Below are positions 44,318 to 53,557 of a stretch of DNA of 64,000 nucleotides, piece after piece. The stretch is from Planctomycetota bacterium (GTDB taxonomy: Bacteria > Planctomycetota > UBA1135 > UBA2386): NCBI GenBank assembly GCA_025459175.1, contig JALORC010000002.1, positions 1 through 64,000 of the forward strand, in the 5' to 3' direction. How positions within the stretch are numbered: position 1 is the first letter of the stretch; the number at the start of each line of letters is the position of its first letter. The position numbers were made by a program, and so were the translations under genes. The notes below the pieces were generated by a model, which saw only the letters and a program-made list of their open reading frames with translations, was not told the origin of the DNA and ran no database searches.

Positions 44318-45620
44318 GCGCCGAGCTGTCCGAACCGCCGCTGTCGCCACCGCGCCGCTGCCGCGATCGCACCTCGACCATCGCCTGTGCAGTGACTTCC
44401 TGCTGCTCCCACTGCCCGTAGAGCTGCCCCTTCGACGCCAGGTTGCGCAACCGTCGCCGCACCTCGGCCGACAGCGCCCCGGCCGGCGCCTTGCGGAACG
44501 GCGTGCCCGGCAGCGGCAGGAACGTGTGGCCGTGCACCTTCGCGCCCTTCGTCACCAGGCGATCCATCAGCGCCAGCGTCGCCTCGACGTCGTCCGGCTC
44601 CTCACCCGGCAGACCGAGCAGGAAGTCGACGTGCGGCACGAAGCCGTGTTCGACGCACAGCGCCACCGCGCGCTCGATGCAGGCACTGTCGTGGCCGCGC
44701 GCGCTGCTGGCCAGCACCCGATCGCTGCCCGACTGGCCGCCGAGGATCAACGCGCGGTTGCTGACCCAGCGCTTCAGAAGTCGCAGGCTCGCATCACTGC
44801 AGTGCTCCGGCCGCACCTCGCTCGGGAACGTGCCGAACCACAGCTTGCGATCGGGACCGATGTCCTCGCGCACCCCGGCGAGCAGCGCTTCGACGGCGGC
44901 GAGATCCGGCTCCGGCGCGAACGTGCCGTAGCTCAGCGACGTCGGCGTCAGGAAGCGGAAGTCGCGGAAGCCGCGGCCGACCAGCCAGCGCGCCCATTCC
45001 CGCACGTTGGCGACGCTGCGGTGGCGGAAGCTCGCGCCGGCGAAGTACGGCGTCTGGCAGAAGCGGCACGCGTAGATGCAGCCGCGCGTGATCTCGATCG
45101 GGCCGTAGCGTCCGTGCGCGGGTCCGAACGGTGGGAAGTCGTCGAGCGCGATGCGCTCGGCGCGGCCGTTCTTGCGCAGCACACCGTCGACCAGTGCGGC
45201 CACGCCGGGCACGGCCCGTGCATCACCACCGTGCTGCACGCACAGCACCAGATCGCGCACCAGCCGCTCGCCTTCGCCGATCGCGACCAGATCCCAGCCG
45301 GCACGCAGCGTTGCCTCCGGCTCGGCGCTCGCATGCACCCCGCCGCAGACGTGCAGCACCCGCGCGTCGTCGATGCGCGCCTTCACCGCCTGCAGCTCGG
45401 CGGTCATCTCGATCGCATCCGGCGAGTAGAACGACCAGCCGACCAGCACCCGCGCGCCCGGCGCCGCGAGCGCGTTCGTGATCGCGGCCACCACCGCGTC
45501 GACGCCGTTGGCGAACTCGATCGGCACCGCGGCGGTGCGCGGATCGGTCTCCAACGCGCCGGTCAGCACGTGGAACGCGAACTTGCCGGTGCGGCGGTAG
45601 GCCCAGACGACGGTCAGCAT
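44304..45620 (-). CDS. B12-binding/radical SAM protein (MJ1487-like)
   Basis: A 438-residue protein. Residues 1-130 form a cobalamin-binding-like Rossmann domain (VLVGWSFYSPDAIEMTAEL, VLHVCGGVHASAEPE), without a clear D-x-H-x-x-G. The radical SAM CxxxCxxC is at 181-188: RGCIYACRFCQTPY. The following ARWLVGRGFRDFRFLTPT and ILGGQSGSDRVLASSARGHD match elongator/MiaB-like radical SAM folds. The family with this order is known as the MJ1487 type (TIGR04013); its reaction is unknown. Its start overlaps the cyclo-ligase end by seven bases. Confidence 0.8.
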   Translation of the reverse strand: MLTVVWAYRRTGKFAFHVLTGALETDPRTAAVPIEFANGVDAVVAAITNALAAPGARVLVGWSFYSPDAIEMTAELQAVKARIDDARVLHVCGGVHASAEPEATLRAGWDLVAIGEGERLVRDLVLCVQHGGDARAVPGVAALVDGVLRKNGRAERIALDDFPPFGPAHGRYGPIEITRGCIYACRFCQTPYFAGASFRHRSVANVREWARWLVGRGFRDFRFLTPTSLSYGTFAPEPDLAAVEALLAGVREDIGPDRKLWFGTFPSEVRPEHCSDASLRLLKRWVSNRALILGGQSGSDRVLASSARGHDSACIERAVALCVEHGFVPHVDFLLGLPGEEPDDVEATLALMDRLVTKGAKVHGHTFLPLPGTPFRKAPAGALSAEVRRRLRNLASKGQLYGQWEQQEVTAQAMVEVRSRQRRGGDSGGSDSSALNVR

Positions 45621-46189
45621 CGGCGGTAGCCGCGTTCGGTCACCACCGCGTCGAGCCGGCGGTCGTGCGGCTCGAGCGGAACCTCCTCGGCTTCCTGGCA
45701 CGCGAACGCCACGCCGACGACGAACGGCCGCGCGCCCGCCGCATCGAGCTCGCCGAGGTAGGTGTCGTAGTAGCCCTTGCCCCAACCGAGCCGCCCACCG
45801 CGCGGGTCGAAGCCGAGCAGCGGGGCCAGCACGAGGTTCGGCACCACCACCGGCGCCGACGACAGCGGCTCGAACGTCTGGAAACCGGCGGGCCGCAGTT
45901 CGTCCGCTGCGCGCCAGCGGCGGAACTCCATGCGCGCGCCGACGAACGCCGGCAGCGCCAGCACGGCCCCGGCGGCGGCCAGCGCGGTCGCCAATGGCCG
46001 CGGATCCGCTTCGCTGCGCATCGGCCAGTAGAGCGACACGATGCGACCACCGACCCGGGCAGCCAGCGCCGCGCTGCCGTGCGCCGCGAGCTGCTGCGAC
46101 CACGCCGCACGATCGGCGGCGGAGGTCGCGTCGCGACGACCGCGCAGCTGCGCCCGCAACGCCGCCTTGCGATCGCCGGAATCGCCCAT
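45614..46189 (-). CDS. 5-formyltetrahydrofolate cyclo-ligase
   Basis: A 191-residue enzyme that turns 5-formyl-THF back to 5,10-methenyl-THF with ATP. Marks: KAALRAQLRGRRDAT (ATP-binding arginines and lysine), VSLYWPMRSEADPRPLA and the family signature GFDPRGGRLGWGKGYYDTYL. Length is normal. It lies directly after the threonine dehydrogenase gene (two-base gap) and overlaps the radical SAM gene. Confidence 0.93.
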   Translation of the reverse strand: MGDSGDRKAALRAQLRGRRDATSAADRAAWSQQLAAHGSAALAARVGGRIVSLYWPMRSEADPRPLATALAAAGAVLALPAFVGARMEFRRWRAADELRPAGFQTFEPLSSAPVVVPNLVLAPLLGFDPRGGRLGWGKGYYDTYLGELDAAGARPFVVGVAFACQEAEEVPLEPHDRRLDAVVTERGYRRC

Positions 46190-46191
46190 GA

Positions 46192-47220
46192 TCACCCGTT
46201 GCGGTAGCGCTCGCGGATCGCGGGCACCAGGTACTCGTCGAACGCGCGATCGATGCTGTAGTCGGGTGCCCAGCCCCAATCGCGCCTGGCGCAGGAGTCG
46301 TCGACGTCGGCCGGCCACGAGTCGACGATGCGCGCGCGCGCGACATCGGGCGCGAACGTGATCTGGGCGCCCGGGAACGCCTTCTTCACGCGGGCCATGA
46401 ACTCGGCCGCGCTCGGACTGAACGCCGCGACGTTGTAGGCCGGCAGCTGCAGCTTCTCCTGCGGCGCGTCGAGCAGACCCATCAGCGCCTTGATCGCGTC
46501 CGGCATCGCCATGAACGGAATGCGTGCCTCGGGTGCCACGAAGCACGAGTACGGCTTGCCCTGCGCCGCCGCGTGCAGCATCTCGGGTCCGTAGTCGCTG
46601 GTGCCACCCGACGGCACCGTCTCCGCCGAGATCAGCCCGGGGAACCGCACGCTGCGGAAGTCGAGCCGCACCGACCGGCTGGCATCGGCCGCGAGGGCGC
46701 GATAGTGCCGCATGAAGTAGCGGCCGAGATGCTCGGCGTAGAGCTTGTTGACGCCGTACATCGTGATCGGCTCGAGCCCCTGGTCCTCGCGCACGCGGCC
46801 GAGCCGCGCCTTCTCGGCGAGCGACGGGATGCCGTAGACGGCGATCGAACTCGGGAACACGAACTTGACCGGCCGGCCGAGGCGCAGCGTCACCGACTGC
46901 GCCATGCGCAGCAGGTGCAGTGTGCCCTCGACGTTGATCTGGTGCGCGAGCTCGGGATCGCGTTCGCCGCGGGTCGACAACAGCGCGGCGAGGTGGAACA
47001 CCGCCTCGATCTCGTGGTGCGCCGCCAGCTGGTCGAGCAGGTAGCGGTCGAGGATGTTGCCGGCGTAGGTCTCCAGGCACATCGGCCGGTACTTCTCGGG
47101 CAGCGGCGACAGGTCGAGGGTGACGATGCGATACCGGCCGTCCTGGTGGAGACGTTCGATCAGCGAACGGCCGATCTCGCCGTTCGCGCCGGTGACGAGT
47201 GCTACGGGGCGCTTGGACAT
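46192..47220 (-). CDS. SDR-type L-threonine 3-dehydrogenase
   Basis: A 342-residue extended short-chain dehydrogenase. Residues 10-17 (TGANGEIG) bind NAD; VFHLAALLSTRGERDPELA and INVEGTLHLL match the UDP-sugar-epimerase-like threonine dehydrogenases; PSSIAVYGIP, then the catalytic MYGVNK, RLDFRSVRFPGLISAETVPSGG, FMAMPDAIKALMGL, and the ending RDWGWAPDYSIDRAF confirm. It oxidises threonine to 2-amino-3-ketobutyrate, giving glycine, which then feeds the one-carbon folate pool. First gene of an operon of three: folate and radical SAM genes follow. Confidence 0.88.
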   Translation of the reverse strand: MSKRPVALVTGANGEIGRSLIERLHQDGRYRIVTLDLSPLPEKYRPMCLETYAGNILDRYLLDQLAAHHEIEAVFHLAALLSTRGERDPELAHQINVEGTLHLLRMAQSVTLRLGRPVKFVFPSSIAVYGIPSLAEKARLGRVREDQGLEPITMYGVNKLYAEHLGRYFMRHYRALAADASRSVRLDFRSVRFPGLISAETVPSGGTSDYGPEMLHAAAQGKPYSCFVAPEARIPFMAMPDAIKALMGLLDAPQEKLQLPAYNVAAFSPSAAEFMARVKKAFPGAQITFAPDVARARIVDSWPADVDDSCARRDWGWAPDYSIDRAFDEYLVPAIRERYRNG

Positions 47221-47327
47221 CTGGGTCGGGAACGTAGAGCCCGACGCCCCGACATTCGACGGTCTGCCGGTCGCGGCGGCGGATGGCGTCCTGGCCGACC
47301 TCACCCCCCGTCCGCTACCGTGGGGGG

Positions 47328-47876
47328 ATGCCGGAGCCGGAGCTGCAGGCGACCTTCACGTTCTCGAACGCCGACCTGGCGGACGTCCTGCTGCGCAGCC
47401 TGCGGCGACAACCGGAGCTGCGGCGGCGGCGCCTGCTCACCGCGCTGGCACTCGGTGTATTCGGACTGGTCATCGCGTCGCTGCTGCTGGTGCTGCTGCC
47501 GACCGAGTCGCCCGTGATGCAGTGGGCGCTGCCGGTCGCCGGCGCGCTGGCACCGATCGTGACGTTCCTGCTGCGGTGGCCGGCCACCACCCGTGCGGCA
47601 CTGCAGCGCTGGGCGCAGCAGCAGCACGGCATGGGGCCACACACCTGCTCGATCGCGCTCTTGCCGAGCGGAGTGTACTGGGAGCAATCGGGAGACACCG
47701 GCGAGCACCCCTGGCGCAACGTCACGCGGATCCGGCTCACAGGTGACGACATCGAGTTCGACGGCCCCGCCTTGACCGTTGTTCGCCGCCGCGCCTTCGC
47801 CAGCGATGACGCGCGGGATCGGTTCCTTCAGGCGGCGCTGCGGCTCCGGGCCGACGCGGTCCGCGCCTCGACCTGA
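47328..47876 (+). CDS. YcxB-like membrane protein
   Basis: A 182-residue protein with two helices (about 35-58 and 65-85), then a soluble C-terminal domain (YWEQSGDTGEHPWRNVTRIRL, IEFDGPALTVVRRRAF) that resembles the YcxB-like domain. The ATG at 47328 is preceded directly by GGGGGG, an unusually close ribosome-binding site; an upstream ATG (47283) is possible. Its role is unknown. Confidence 0.65.
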   Translation: MPEPELQATFTFSNADLADVLLRSLRRQPELRRRRLLTALALGVFGLVIASLLLVLLPTESPVMQWALPVAGALAPIVTFLLRWPATTRAALQRWAQQQHGMGPHTCSIALLPSGVYWEQSGDTGEHPWRNVTRIRLTGDDIEFDGPALTVVRRRAFASDDARDRFLQAALRLRADAVRAST

Positions 47877-48000
47877 GACGGGCGACCTCCCGCCGTGTCC
47901 ATGACATGGCCGGCCTCGCCCGCCGCGGCTGCTCGGCACTGGGAAGGTCCCCCGCGAGCGGTAGATTCCCCCGGCCCGAAGGTGCCACGCCCGCCACTCC

Positions 48001-49428
48001 ATGATCTTCTCCGAACCGAAGTTCCTGCTGTTCTTCCTGTTGGTGTTCGGGGTGTACTGGGCCCTGCGGACCAATCAGCTCCGCAAGTGGTTCCTGCTGG
48101 CTGGCAGCCTGTACTTCTACGGGAGTTGGGATCCGCGCTTCCTGGTGCTGATCGTCCTGTGCGCGACGGTCGACTTCCTGGTCTCGCTGAAGATCGAGGC
48201 GGCCCGGGCCGCAGGCCGGCCGGTCAAGCGATGGCTGATGGTCAGCCTCGTCTACGACCTCGGCACGCTCGGCTTCTTCAAGTACTTCGACTTCTTCGCC
48301 GGGTCGTTCGTGAGCCTGCTGCGCGGCTTCGGCGTCGAGGTCGAGCCGTGGGTGCCGAAGATCCTGCTGCCGGTCGGCATCAGCTTCTTCACCTTCCAGG
48401 CGATGAGCTACACGATCGACGTCTACCGAGGCCAGCTGAAGGCGGCGCGCAGCTACCCCGACTTCCTGCTGTTCGTGACGTTCTTCCCGCAACTGGTCGC
48501 CGGGCCGATCGTGCGCGCGTCGGACTTCCTGCCGCAGCTCACCGAGAAGCGGCTGTTCAAGAACGTCGACGTGCACCTGGCCCTCGGCCAGTTCCTGTCG
48601 GGCTTCATCAAGAAGGCCGTCGTCGCCGACATGATCGCCGGCCCGGCCGATCTCGTGTTCCAGGACCCGAGCGCCTACACCGCCGGCTCGATCTGGATCG
48701 CGGTGTTCTGCTACTCGATCCAGATCTACTGCGACTTCTCGGGCTACTCGGACATGGCGATCGGCACCGCGCGCCTGCTCGGCTACGAGCTGTGCCCGAA
48801 CTTCCGCTTCCCCTATCTCGCGACCAGCATCACCGACTTCTGGCGGCGTTGGCACCTGAGCCTGTCGACCTGGCTGCGCGACTACCTGTACATCTCGCTG
48901 GGCGGCAACCGCGGCGGGCGCTGGTTCACGCATCGCAACCTGATGCTGACGATGCTGCTCGGCGGCCTGTGGCACGGGGCCGGCTGGAACTTCGTCATCT
49001 GGGGCGCGATCCACGGCATCGCCCTGGTCGTGCACAAGGAATGGGTGCGGCACATGGGCGAGGGCAAGCTGCCGATCGTCTCGCGGCTGCTGACCCTCTA
49101 CGTGGTTATGGCGGCCTGGATCTTCTTCCGCGCGACGTCGTTCGAGCAGGCCTGGCCGATGCTGAAGGCGTGGCTGTGGTTCGAGTCGCCGGGCACGAAG
49201 GAGCTGGTGATCTGGTCCCCGGTGCCGTCGTGGGGCCTGCCGCTGCGGTGTGCAGTGCTGCTGGCACCGCTGCTGCTCTGCCACGTCGCCGTCAGCGGCA
49301 ACCTGCATCTGCGCCTGCGGGCGATCATGCCGCCGCTGCTCGTCACGCTGCTGCTCGGTGTGGTGGCGGAACTGGCGCTGATGTTCATGCCTCTGCAGGC
49401 CCGGCCTTTCATCTACTTCCAATTCTGA
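48001..49428 (+). CDS. AlgI-like MBOAT O-acyltransferase
   Basis: A 475-residue membrane-bound O-acyltransferase with about ten helices. Catalytic His325 sits in LLGGLWHGAGWNFVIWG; His285 is in FWRRWHLSLSTWLRDYLYISL, split around residue 285. GISFFTFQAMSYTIDVYRG, FVTFFPQLVAGPI and YCDFSGYSDMAIG are family signatures. AlgI-like proteins move acetyl groups across the inner membrane for O-acetylation of alginate or other exopolysaccharides by an SGNH partner, here the next gene. It could serve the polysaccharide from the GT2 operon, but they are 22 kb apart. Confidence 0.93.
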   Translation: MIFSEPKFLLFFLLVFGVYWALRTNQLRKWFLLAGSLYFYGSWDPRFLVLIVLCATVDFLVSLKIEAARAAGRPVKRWLMVSLVYDLGTLGFFKYFDFFAGSFVSLLRGFGVEVEPWVPKILLPVGISFFTFQAMSYTIDVYRGQLKAARSYPDFLLFVTFFPQLVAGPIVRASDFLPQLTEKRLFKNVDVHLALGQFLSGFIKKAVVADMIAGPADLVFQDPSAYTAGSIWIAVFCYSIQIYCDFSGYSDMAIGTARLLGYELCPNFRFPYLATSITDFWRRWHLSLSTWLRDYLYISLGGNRGGRWFTHRNLMLTMLLGGLWHGAGWNFVIWGAIHGIALVVHKEWVRHMGEGKLPIVSRLLTLYVVMAAWIFFRATSFEQAWPMLKAWLWFESPGTKELVIWSPVPSWGLPLRCAVLLAPLLLCHVAVSGNLHLRLRAIMPPLLVTLLLGVVAELALMFMPLQARPFIYFQF

Positions 49429-49436
49429 GCGGCGCC

Positions 49437-50819
49437 GTGCTGTCCCGACTACTCCACGTCCCTCTGTTCCTCACCGGACTGTTCGGTACCGCAGCCTGGC
49501 TGCATTGGTTCGAGCCGACCCCGTTCCTGAGTTGGGCCCGGCAGAAGACCGAACATGTCGTCCGGGGCAGAGCGGACTACGACACCCTGTTCCTCGGCTC
49601 GAGCCGGCTCAACTTCGGCCTGGACCCCATCGCCTTCGACACCAAGCTGAATGCACTCGGCTCGCCGTCGAAGTCGTTCAATCTGGCGCTCAGTGGTCAC
49701 CGACAACACGACGTCAGCGCTGTCGTGAGTTGGTTGCTGGCCAACAAGCCGGCGGGTCTGCGGCGCGTGGTGATCGAACTGCATTCTTTCGCCCAGTCCG
49801 TCCGGGCCGGCGACTGGATGAGCGATCAGGAGCTGGAAATGCACATGGCGGGCGAATTCCTGCCGCGCTGTCGCTCGATCCTGCTCAGTACGGCGGCCTG
49901 GTCCGACAAGCTGCTCCAGTTCCGCTTCGTCCTCGCCCACAGCTCGACCAACGTGCTCCGCATCGGCCAGGCGACGCGCATTCTCGACGACTGGTTGGCG
50001 CTCGCCCGCGGCGAACCGTTGCCGAAGACCTATCCACCGCAGCGACGCGGCTGGTCCGCGATCGAGGAACTCGATCTGCCGCACGTCCATGCGGATCATG
50101 ACAATTTCGTCTCCGGGAGAGTCGACTGTGCGGGCTACATCGGCCGGATGGTCGAGAACATCTGCCCGGACTTCCTAGAAGGAGGGTTCAACCTCGCGTC
50201 GGCCCGCGCTCAAGCAGCCGCACTGCGCGCGGCCGGAATCGAACCGACCTACGTCGTGATGCCTTCCTTCAGCATGAGTCACTTCGGGCGCGACGGGGTC
50301 AACGAGTTCGCGCGCGAAGCTCGAGTGCTGCAGCTGGACCGACCGGAGCTCCATCGCCCTCTGTACGACCTGTCGCTGTACTTCGACGCTTCCCACTTCA
50401 ACACTGCGGGAGCCGCCTTGTTCTCGTCGTATCTCGCAGAGCTGATCGCCGAGTGCGAAGACAAGCCGGTCGACTACTCGCCGAAGCCCCGGATACTGCC
50501 CAGCTCGCCGATGGCGCTTGCCGCGACCCTCGTGGGCGATGGGATCGAGCTCCGAGCGGAGAACCTGCCGTTCGTCGGCGATCTGGTCGTCGCAGCATCG
50601 ACAGAGTCCGCCGATCAAGACATCGACGGGCTCCGGATGCGCGTGGGCATGCCTCCGCGCTGGATCTGCAAGCTGAGTCGCAAGAGCCCGCTGCGGGCCG
50701 AAGGACGCATCGAGGCTCCAGGCCTGTCGGCCGGCGCCACGATCTACCTGCAGCTGAGTGTGCTGGTCGAGCAGGTGCACGTGGCAGTCAGTGACCTGGT
50801 CACGGTCGGCCCCCGTTGA
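49437..50819 (+). CDS. SGNH-hydrolase-like acetyltransferase partner of AlgI
   Basis: A 460-residue periplasmic protein anchored near the N-terminus (LLHVPLFLTGLFGTAAWL). A GTG start eight bases after the AlgI stop. TLFLGSSRLNFGLDP (50-64) holds the SGNH nucleophile serine as in DltD/AlgJ/AlgX, and Asp317 and His320 of YFDASHFNTAG form the rest of the triad. The 110 residues after about 350 are a separate beta-rich domain, probably binding the polysaccharide. It likely moves the acetyl group from AlgI to the glycan. Its base use appears less G+C-rich than AlgI. Confidence 0.8.
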   Translation: MLSRLLHVPLFLTGLFGTAAWLHWFEPTPFLSWARQKTEHVVRGRADYDTLFLGSSRLNFGLDPIAFDTKLNALGSPSKSFNLALSGHRQHDVSAVVSWLLANKPAGLRRVVIELHSFAQSVRAGDWMSDQELEMHMAGEFLPRCRSILLSTAAWSDKLLQFRFVLAHSSTNVLRIGQATRILDDWLALARGEPLPKTYPPQRRGWSAIEELDLPHVHADHDNFVSGRVDCAGYIGRMVENICPDFLEGGFNLASARAQAAALRAAGIEPTYVVMPSFSMSHFGRDGVNEFAREARVLQLDRPELHRPLYDLSLYFDASHFNTAGAALFSSYLAELIAECEDKPVDYSPKPRILPSSPMALAATLVGDGIELRAENLPFVGDLVVAASTESADQDIDGLRMRVGMPPRWICKLSRKSPLRAEGRIEAPGLSAGATIYLQLSVLVEQVHVAVSDLVTVGPR

Positions 50820-50841
50820 CCCGGATCCCGACGACCCGTCG

Positions 50842-51579
50842 TCAGCCGGCGTCGGTCCAGAACGCGTGCGGCAGCAGCTCGGCCGACTCGTCGCGACCCG
50901 GCCGCGCCTTGACGAACCACAGCGACCGATCGACGTGGCCGTTGGGCATCATCTTGCGATCGAAGCGCAGGCTGACGAGCCAACTGGTGTCGTTGCCGGC
51001 GAGGTCGCGCGGCACCTGCAACCGATCGAAACGCGCCCGCTGCATGCCGAGCCGCAGCCAGTCCCGCACCGGCGCGTGCGCGACCGGCACGTGGTCCGCA
51101 TCGGCGAACTCGTAGACCGCTTTCGCCACGCGCTGCATCCGATCGGCATCGGGCGCCATGCCGAAGTCGACCAGCATGACTCCCGGCGCGACGCTCGGCC
51201 CAGGCTCGTGCAGACTGCCGTGCGCCATCACCAACGCCGCCGGATAGGCCGCCGCTTCGCGTTGCCAGACCTCGCCGAGCTTCTTCGCCGCCGCGTTGCG
51301 CACCAGCCACAAGCCGCCGAGCAGCACCACCAGGACGGCGAGGACCTGCAGCACCAGACCGAACGTGAAGATCGCCGTGATCGCGGCCGCGATCCCGAGC
51401 AGGATCGCGCCGAGCCCGATCAGCGTCGTGCGCATCTGCGCCATCGCATCGATCCGAACGCCGTTGCCGCCGTCGAGGCAGAACGGGTACTCGGGCCGCG
51501 CGCGCTCCCGGCCCGCGGCGGCGTGACGTTCCTGGACCTGGCGACAGAAGGTGGCGAAGTCTGGCTGTGGCTGCGGCAT
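50842..51579 (-). CDS. two-helix membrane protein of unknown function
   Basis: A 245-residue protein: N-terminal soluble part, two helices at about 50-90 (LIGLGAILLGIAAAITAIF and LVLQVLAVLVVLLGGLWLV), and a soluble C-terminus with GVMLVDFGMAPDADR and RLRFDRKMMPNG-like strands. I recognise no family. It ends 23 bases from the SGNH gene in convergent orientation. Confidence 0.6.
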   Translation of the reverse strand: MPQPQPDFATFCRQVQERHAAAGRERARPEYPFCLDGGNGVRIDAMAQMRTTLIGLGAILLGIAAAITAIFTFGLVLQVLAVLVVLLGGLWLVRNAAAKKLGEVWQREAAAYPAALVMAHGSLHEPGPSVAPGVMLVDFGMAPDADRMQRVAKAVYEFADADHVPVAHAPVRDWLRLGMQRARFDRLQVPRDLAGNDTSWLVSLRFDRKMMPNGHVDRSLWFVKARPGRDESAELLPHAFWTDAG

Positions 51580-51868
51580 CTCGTTCCTCGGCGCGGGATC
51601 CTAGTGCGGCCTCGCGCCGCTGTCTGCTCGGGCCGTCGGTCGGCGCCAGTCTGTCTCGGACCCGTGCGGAACCCCGCAACCGCGCACGCCGCCGGCGCTC
51701 TGCCTGCTGCCGACGCAAATCCGCGACGTCGACCCGCTCGACCGGTGGCGCGCGCCTGACTGTTCCGCCGCATCCCTTGAGATGTCACTGCTCGGATCTT
51801 TTTTGGCCCCTGATCGGCCCGTCGTCCGCACGTGTAGGCAGCGCACCGATTCCCGAGCAGCCACAGCC

Positions 51869-52960
51869 ATGAAGATCCTCACCGTGTTCCCATTCTCCAT
51901 CCTCTGCGCCGCCGCGTTGGCGCAGAACCCAGTCGACCTCTCGACCTGGACCACCGAAACCTACATCGGCGGGGCCGCCAGCTGGACGCTCTCGTCGGGC
52001 AACACCACGGTCACGCAGTCGGTCAACGGCGCGCCGACGCTGTTCTACAGCCCGTTCGACGCGGCCTATCTGCGCATCGAGGGGAACATCAGGGTCGCCA
52101 CCAACTCCGACGACGACTTCCTCGGCTTCGCGATCGGTTTCCGGCCCGGGGACAGCACCAACGCCAGCGCTGACTATCTGCTGCTCGATTGGAAGCGGAC
52201 CACCCAGGGCTACAACCACGGCACACCGTCTTGCACTCCGGGCAGCACCGCCAACCGCGGCCTGGCGCTCTCGCGCGTCGAGGGCGTTCCGACGATGGAC
52301 GAGTTCTGGGGTCACGTCAACCTCGACACCGTGCCCTGTTCGGGGCCGACCGACCGGGTCACCGAACTGCAGCGTGCGGCGACGCTGGGCAGCACCGCTT
52401 GGGTACCCAACCAGACCTACGTGTTTCGCATCGAGTTCTCGCCGAGCCGCCTCGTCGTCCATGTCGACGGCGTGCTGCAGATCGACCATTCGGGCACGTT
52501 CAGCAACGGCCGCATGGCCTTCTACAACTTCTCGCAGGCGAACACGGTCTACAGCCTGTTCACGACCGACTGCCTGTCCGGGTGGAACAACTACGGCACC
52601 GGTTTCCCCGGCACGCTCGGAGAACCGACGCTCGCCGCGTCGGCCGCCCCCGTGCTCGGCACGCAGATCGACATCCAGATGACCAGTGCCGGCACGGCAA
52701 CGGCTGTCGGCCTGCTGGTCTGGGGCTGGGCGGAAACCAGCATCCCGTCCGGCTTCGGCGGCACCCTGCTGGCCCAGCCGGAAGTGATCGATGCCGTGTT
52801 GCTCCCGGCGGCGCCGGCCCTTGCGACCCGGCCGCTGAGCATTCCGCTGGCCTCGGTGTTCTGTGGCATGCAGGTCTTCACGCAGTTGGCTCATTTCGAC
52901 CCTGGTGCAGCACAGGGCTTGGCGTTCTCACGTGGCATGATGCTGAACCTCGGCCAGTAA
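51869..52960 (+). CDS. secreted protein with thrombospondin C-terminal-like domain
   Basis: A 363-residue secreted protein: signal KILTVFPFSILCAAALAQ, then (about 15-220) a lectin-like jelly-roll: ASWTLSSGNTTVTQSVNGAP, IRVATNSDDDFLGFAIGF, YLLLDWKRTTQGY, RGLALSRVEG, and YVFRIEFSPSRLVVHVDGVL. The D-D-F-L/I-G-F-x-F-G/GF...D-W-K-x-T order is that of the thrombospondin C-terminal (COMP) domain of animals. Bacterial copies are known in planctomycetes. The C-terminal 120 residues are a beta-rich extension. It may bind calcium or glycan. A near-by T-run (around 51798) lies upstream. Confidence 0.75.
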   Translation: MKILTVFPFSILCAAALAQNPVDLSTWTTETYIGGAASWTLSSGNTTVTQSVNGAPTLFYSPFDAAYLRIEGNIRVATNSDDDFLGFAIGFRPGDSTNASADYLLLDWKRTTQGYNHGTPSCTPGSTANRGLALSRVEGVPTMDEFWGHVNLDTVPCSGPTDRVTELQRAATLGSTAWVPNQTYVFRIEFSPSRLVVHVDGVLQIDHSGTFSNGRMAFYNFSQANTVYSLFTTDCLSGWNNYGTGFPGTLGEPTLAASAAPVLGTQIDIQMTSAGTATAVGLLVWGWAETSIPSGFGGTLLAQPEVIDAVLLPAAPALATRPLSIPLASVFCGMQVFTQLAHFDPGAAQGLAFSRGMMLNLGQ

Positions 52961-52993
52961 GCCGTCGGCCCCTGGCGAGCTGGTGCTTCCCGC

Positions 52994-53527
52994 TCACGCC
53001 GGCTCTTCGTACTCCGCGGCGAAGCGAACCGGGTCCCGCAAGACCTCGTGCAGCCACTCGGGCGAGAACAACGGTGTGCCGATCTCCACCACGATCGCGT
53101 GGCGCCAGTTGCTACCCCAGGGCAGATCGCCGTACTTGGCCACATCGACGTCGGATTCCCCGGTATCGCGGAGGAAGAAGTGCAGCACCTGGTCGCGCGT
53201 ATCGTCCGTGTGCCACGTCGTGTTCACGAAGTGCTGGGGCGGCCTGTCGATGCTGCGCATCACCAACTCTTCGTCGAAGAGGTCGTGCACGCGTTCGCAG
53301 CCGGTGCCGTATGTGCACACGTAGGCACACCCGGCGTCCAGCAACCGCACTACCGCGATGTCGGTGGTCGCGATGCTCTCGGCGGCTGCGTTCCACGCCA
53401 GCAAGCAGACGAACGGCTTCGGCGGCAGCTCGGCCGACGAGAGCTCGGCTGCGGAACCGACCCGCAGATGCCAGAGTGTGCGCTCACGCTCCGGGTCGAA
53501 CCCGATCTGTTCCGGTCGCTTCGCCAA
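52994..53527 (-). CDS. conserved hypothetical protein, DUF7684-like
   Basis: A 177-residue soluble protein with PFVCLLAWNAAAESIAT, LLDAGCAYVCTYGTGCERVHD, TTWHTDDTRDQVLHFFL and NWRHAIVVEIG. Pattern recall suggests the DUF7684 family, which I could not confirm. No catalytic role is visible. Sits between a secreted protein and the region with the first ABC-F fragment, on the opposite strand to its neighbours. Confidence 0.6.
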   Translation of the reverse strand: MAKRPEQIGFDPERERTLWHLRVGSAAELSSAELPPKPFVCLLAWNAAAESIATTDIAVVRLLDAGCAYVCTYGTGCERVHDLFDEELVMRSIDRPPQHFVNTTWHTDDTRDQVLHFFLRDTGESDVDVAKYGDLPWGSNWRHAIVVEIGTPLFSPEWLHEVLRDPVRFAAEYEEPA

Positions 53528-53557
53528 GGTCGGAAGAGCCTACTTCGCCTGTGTATC

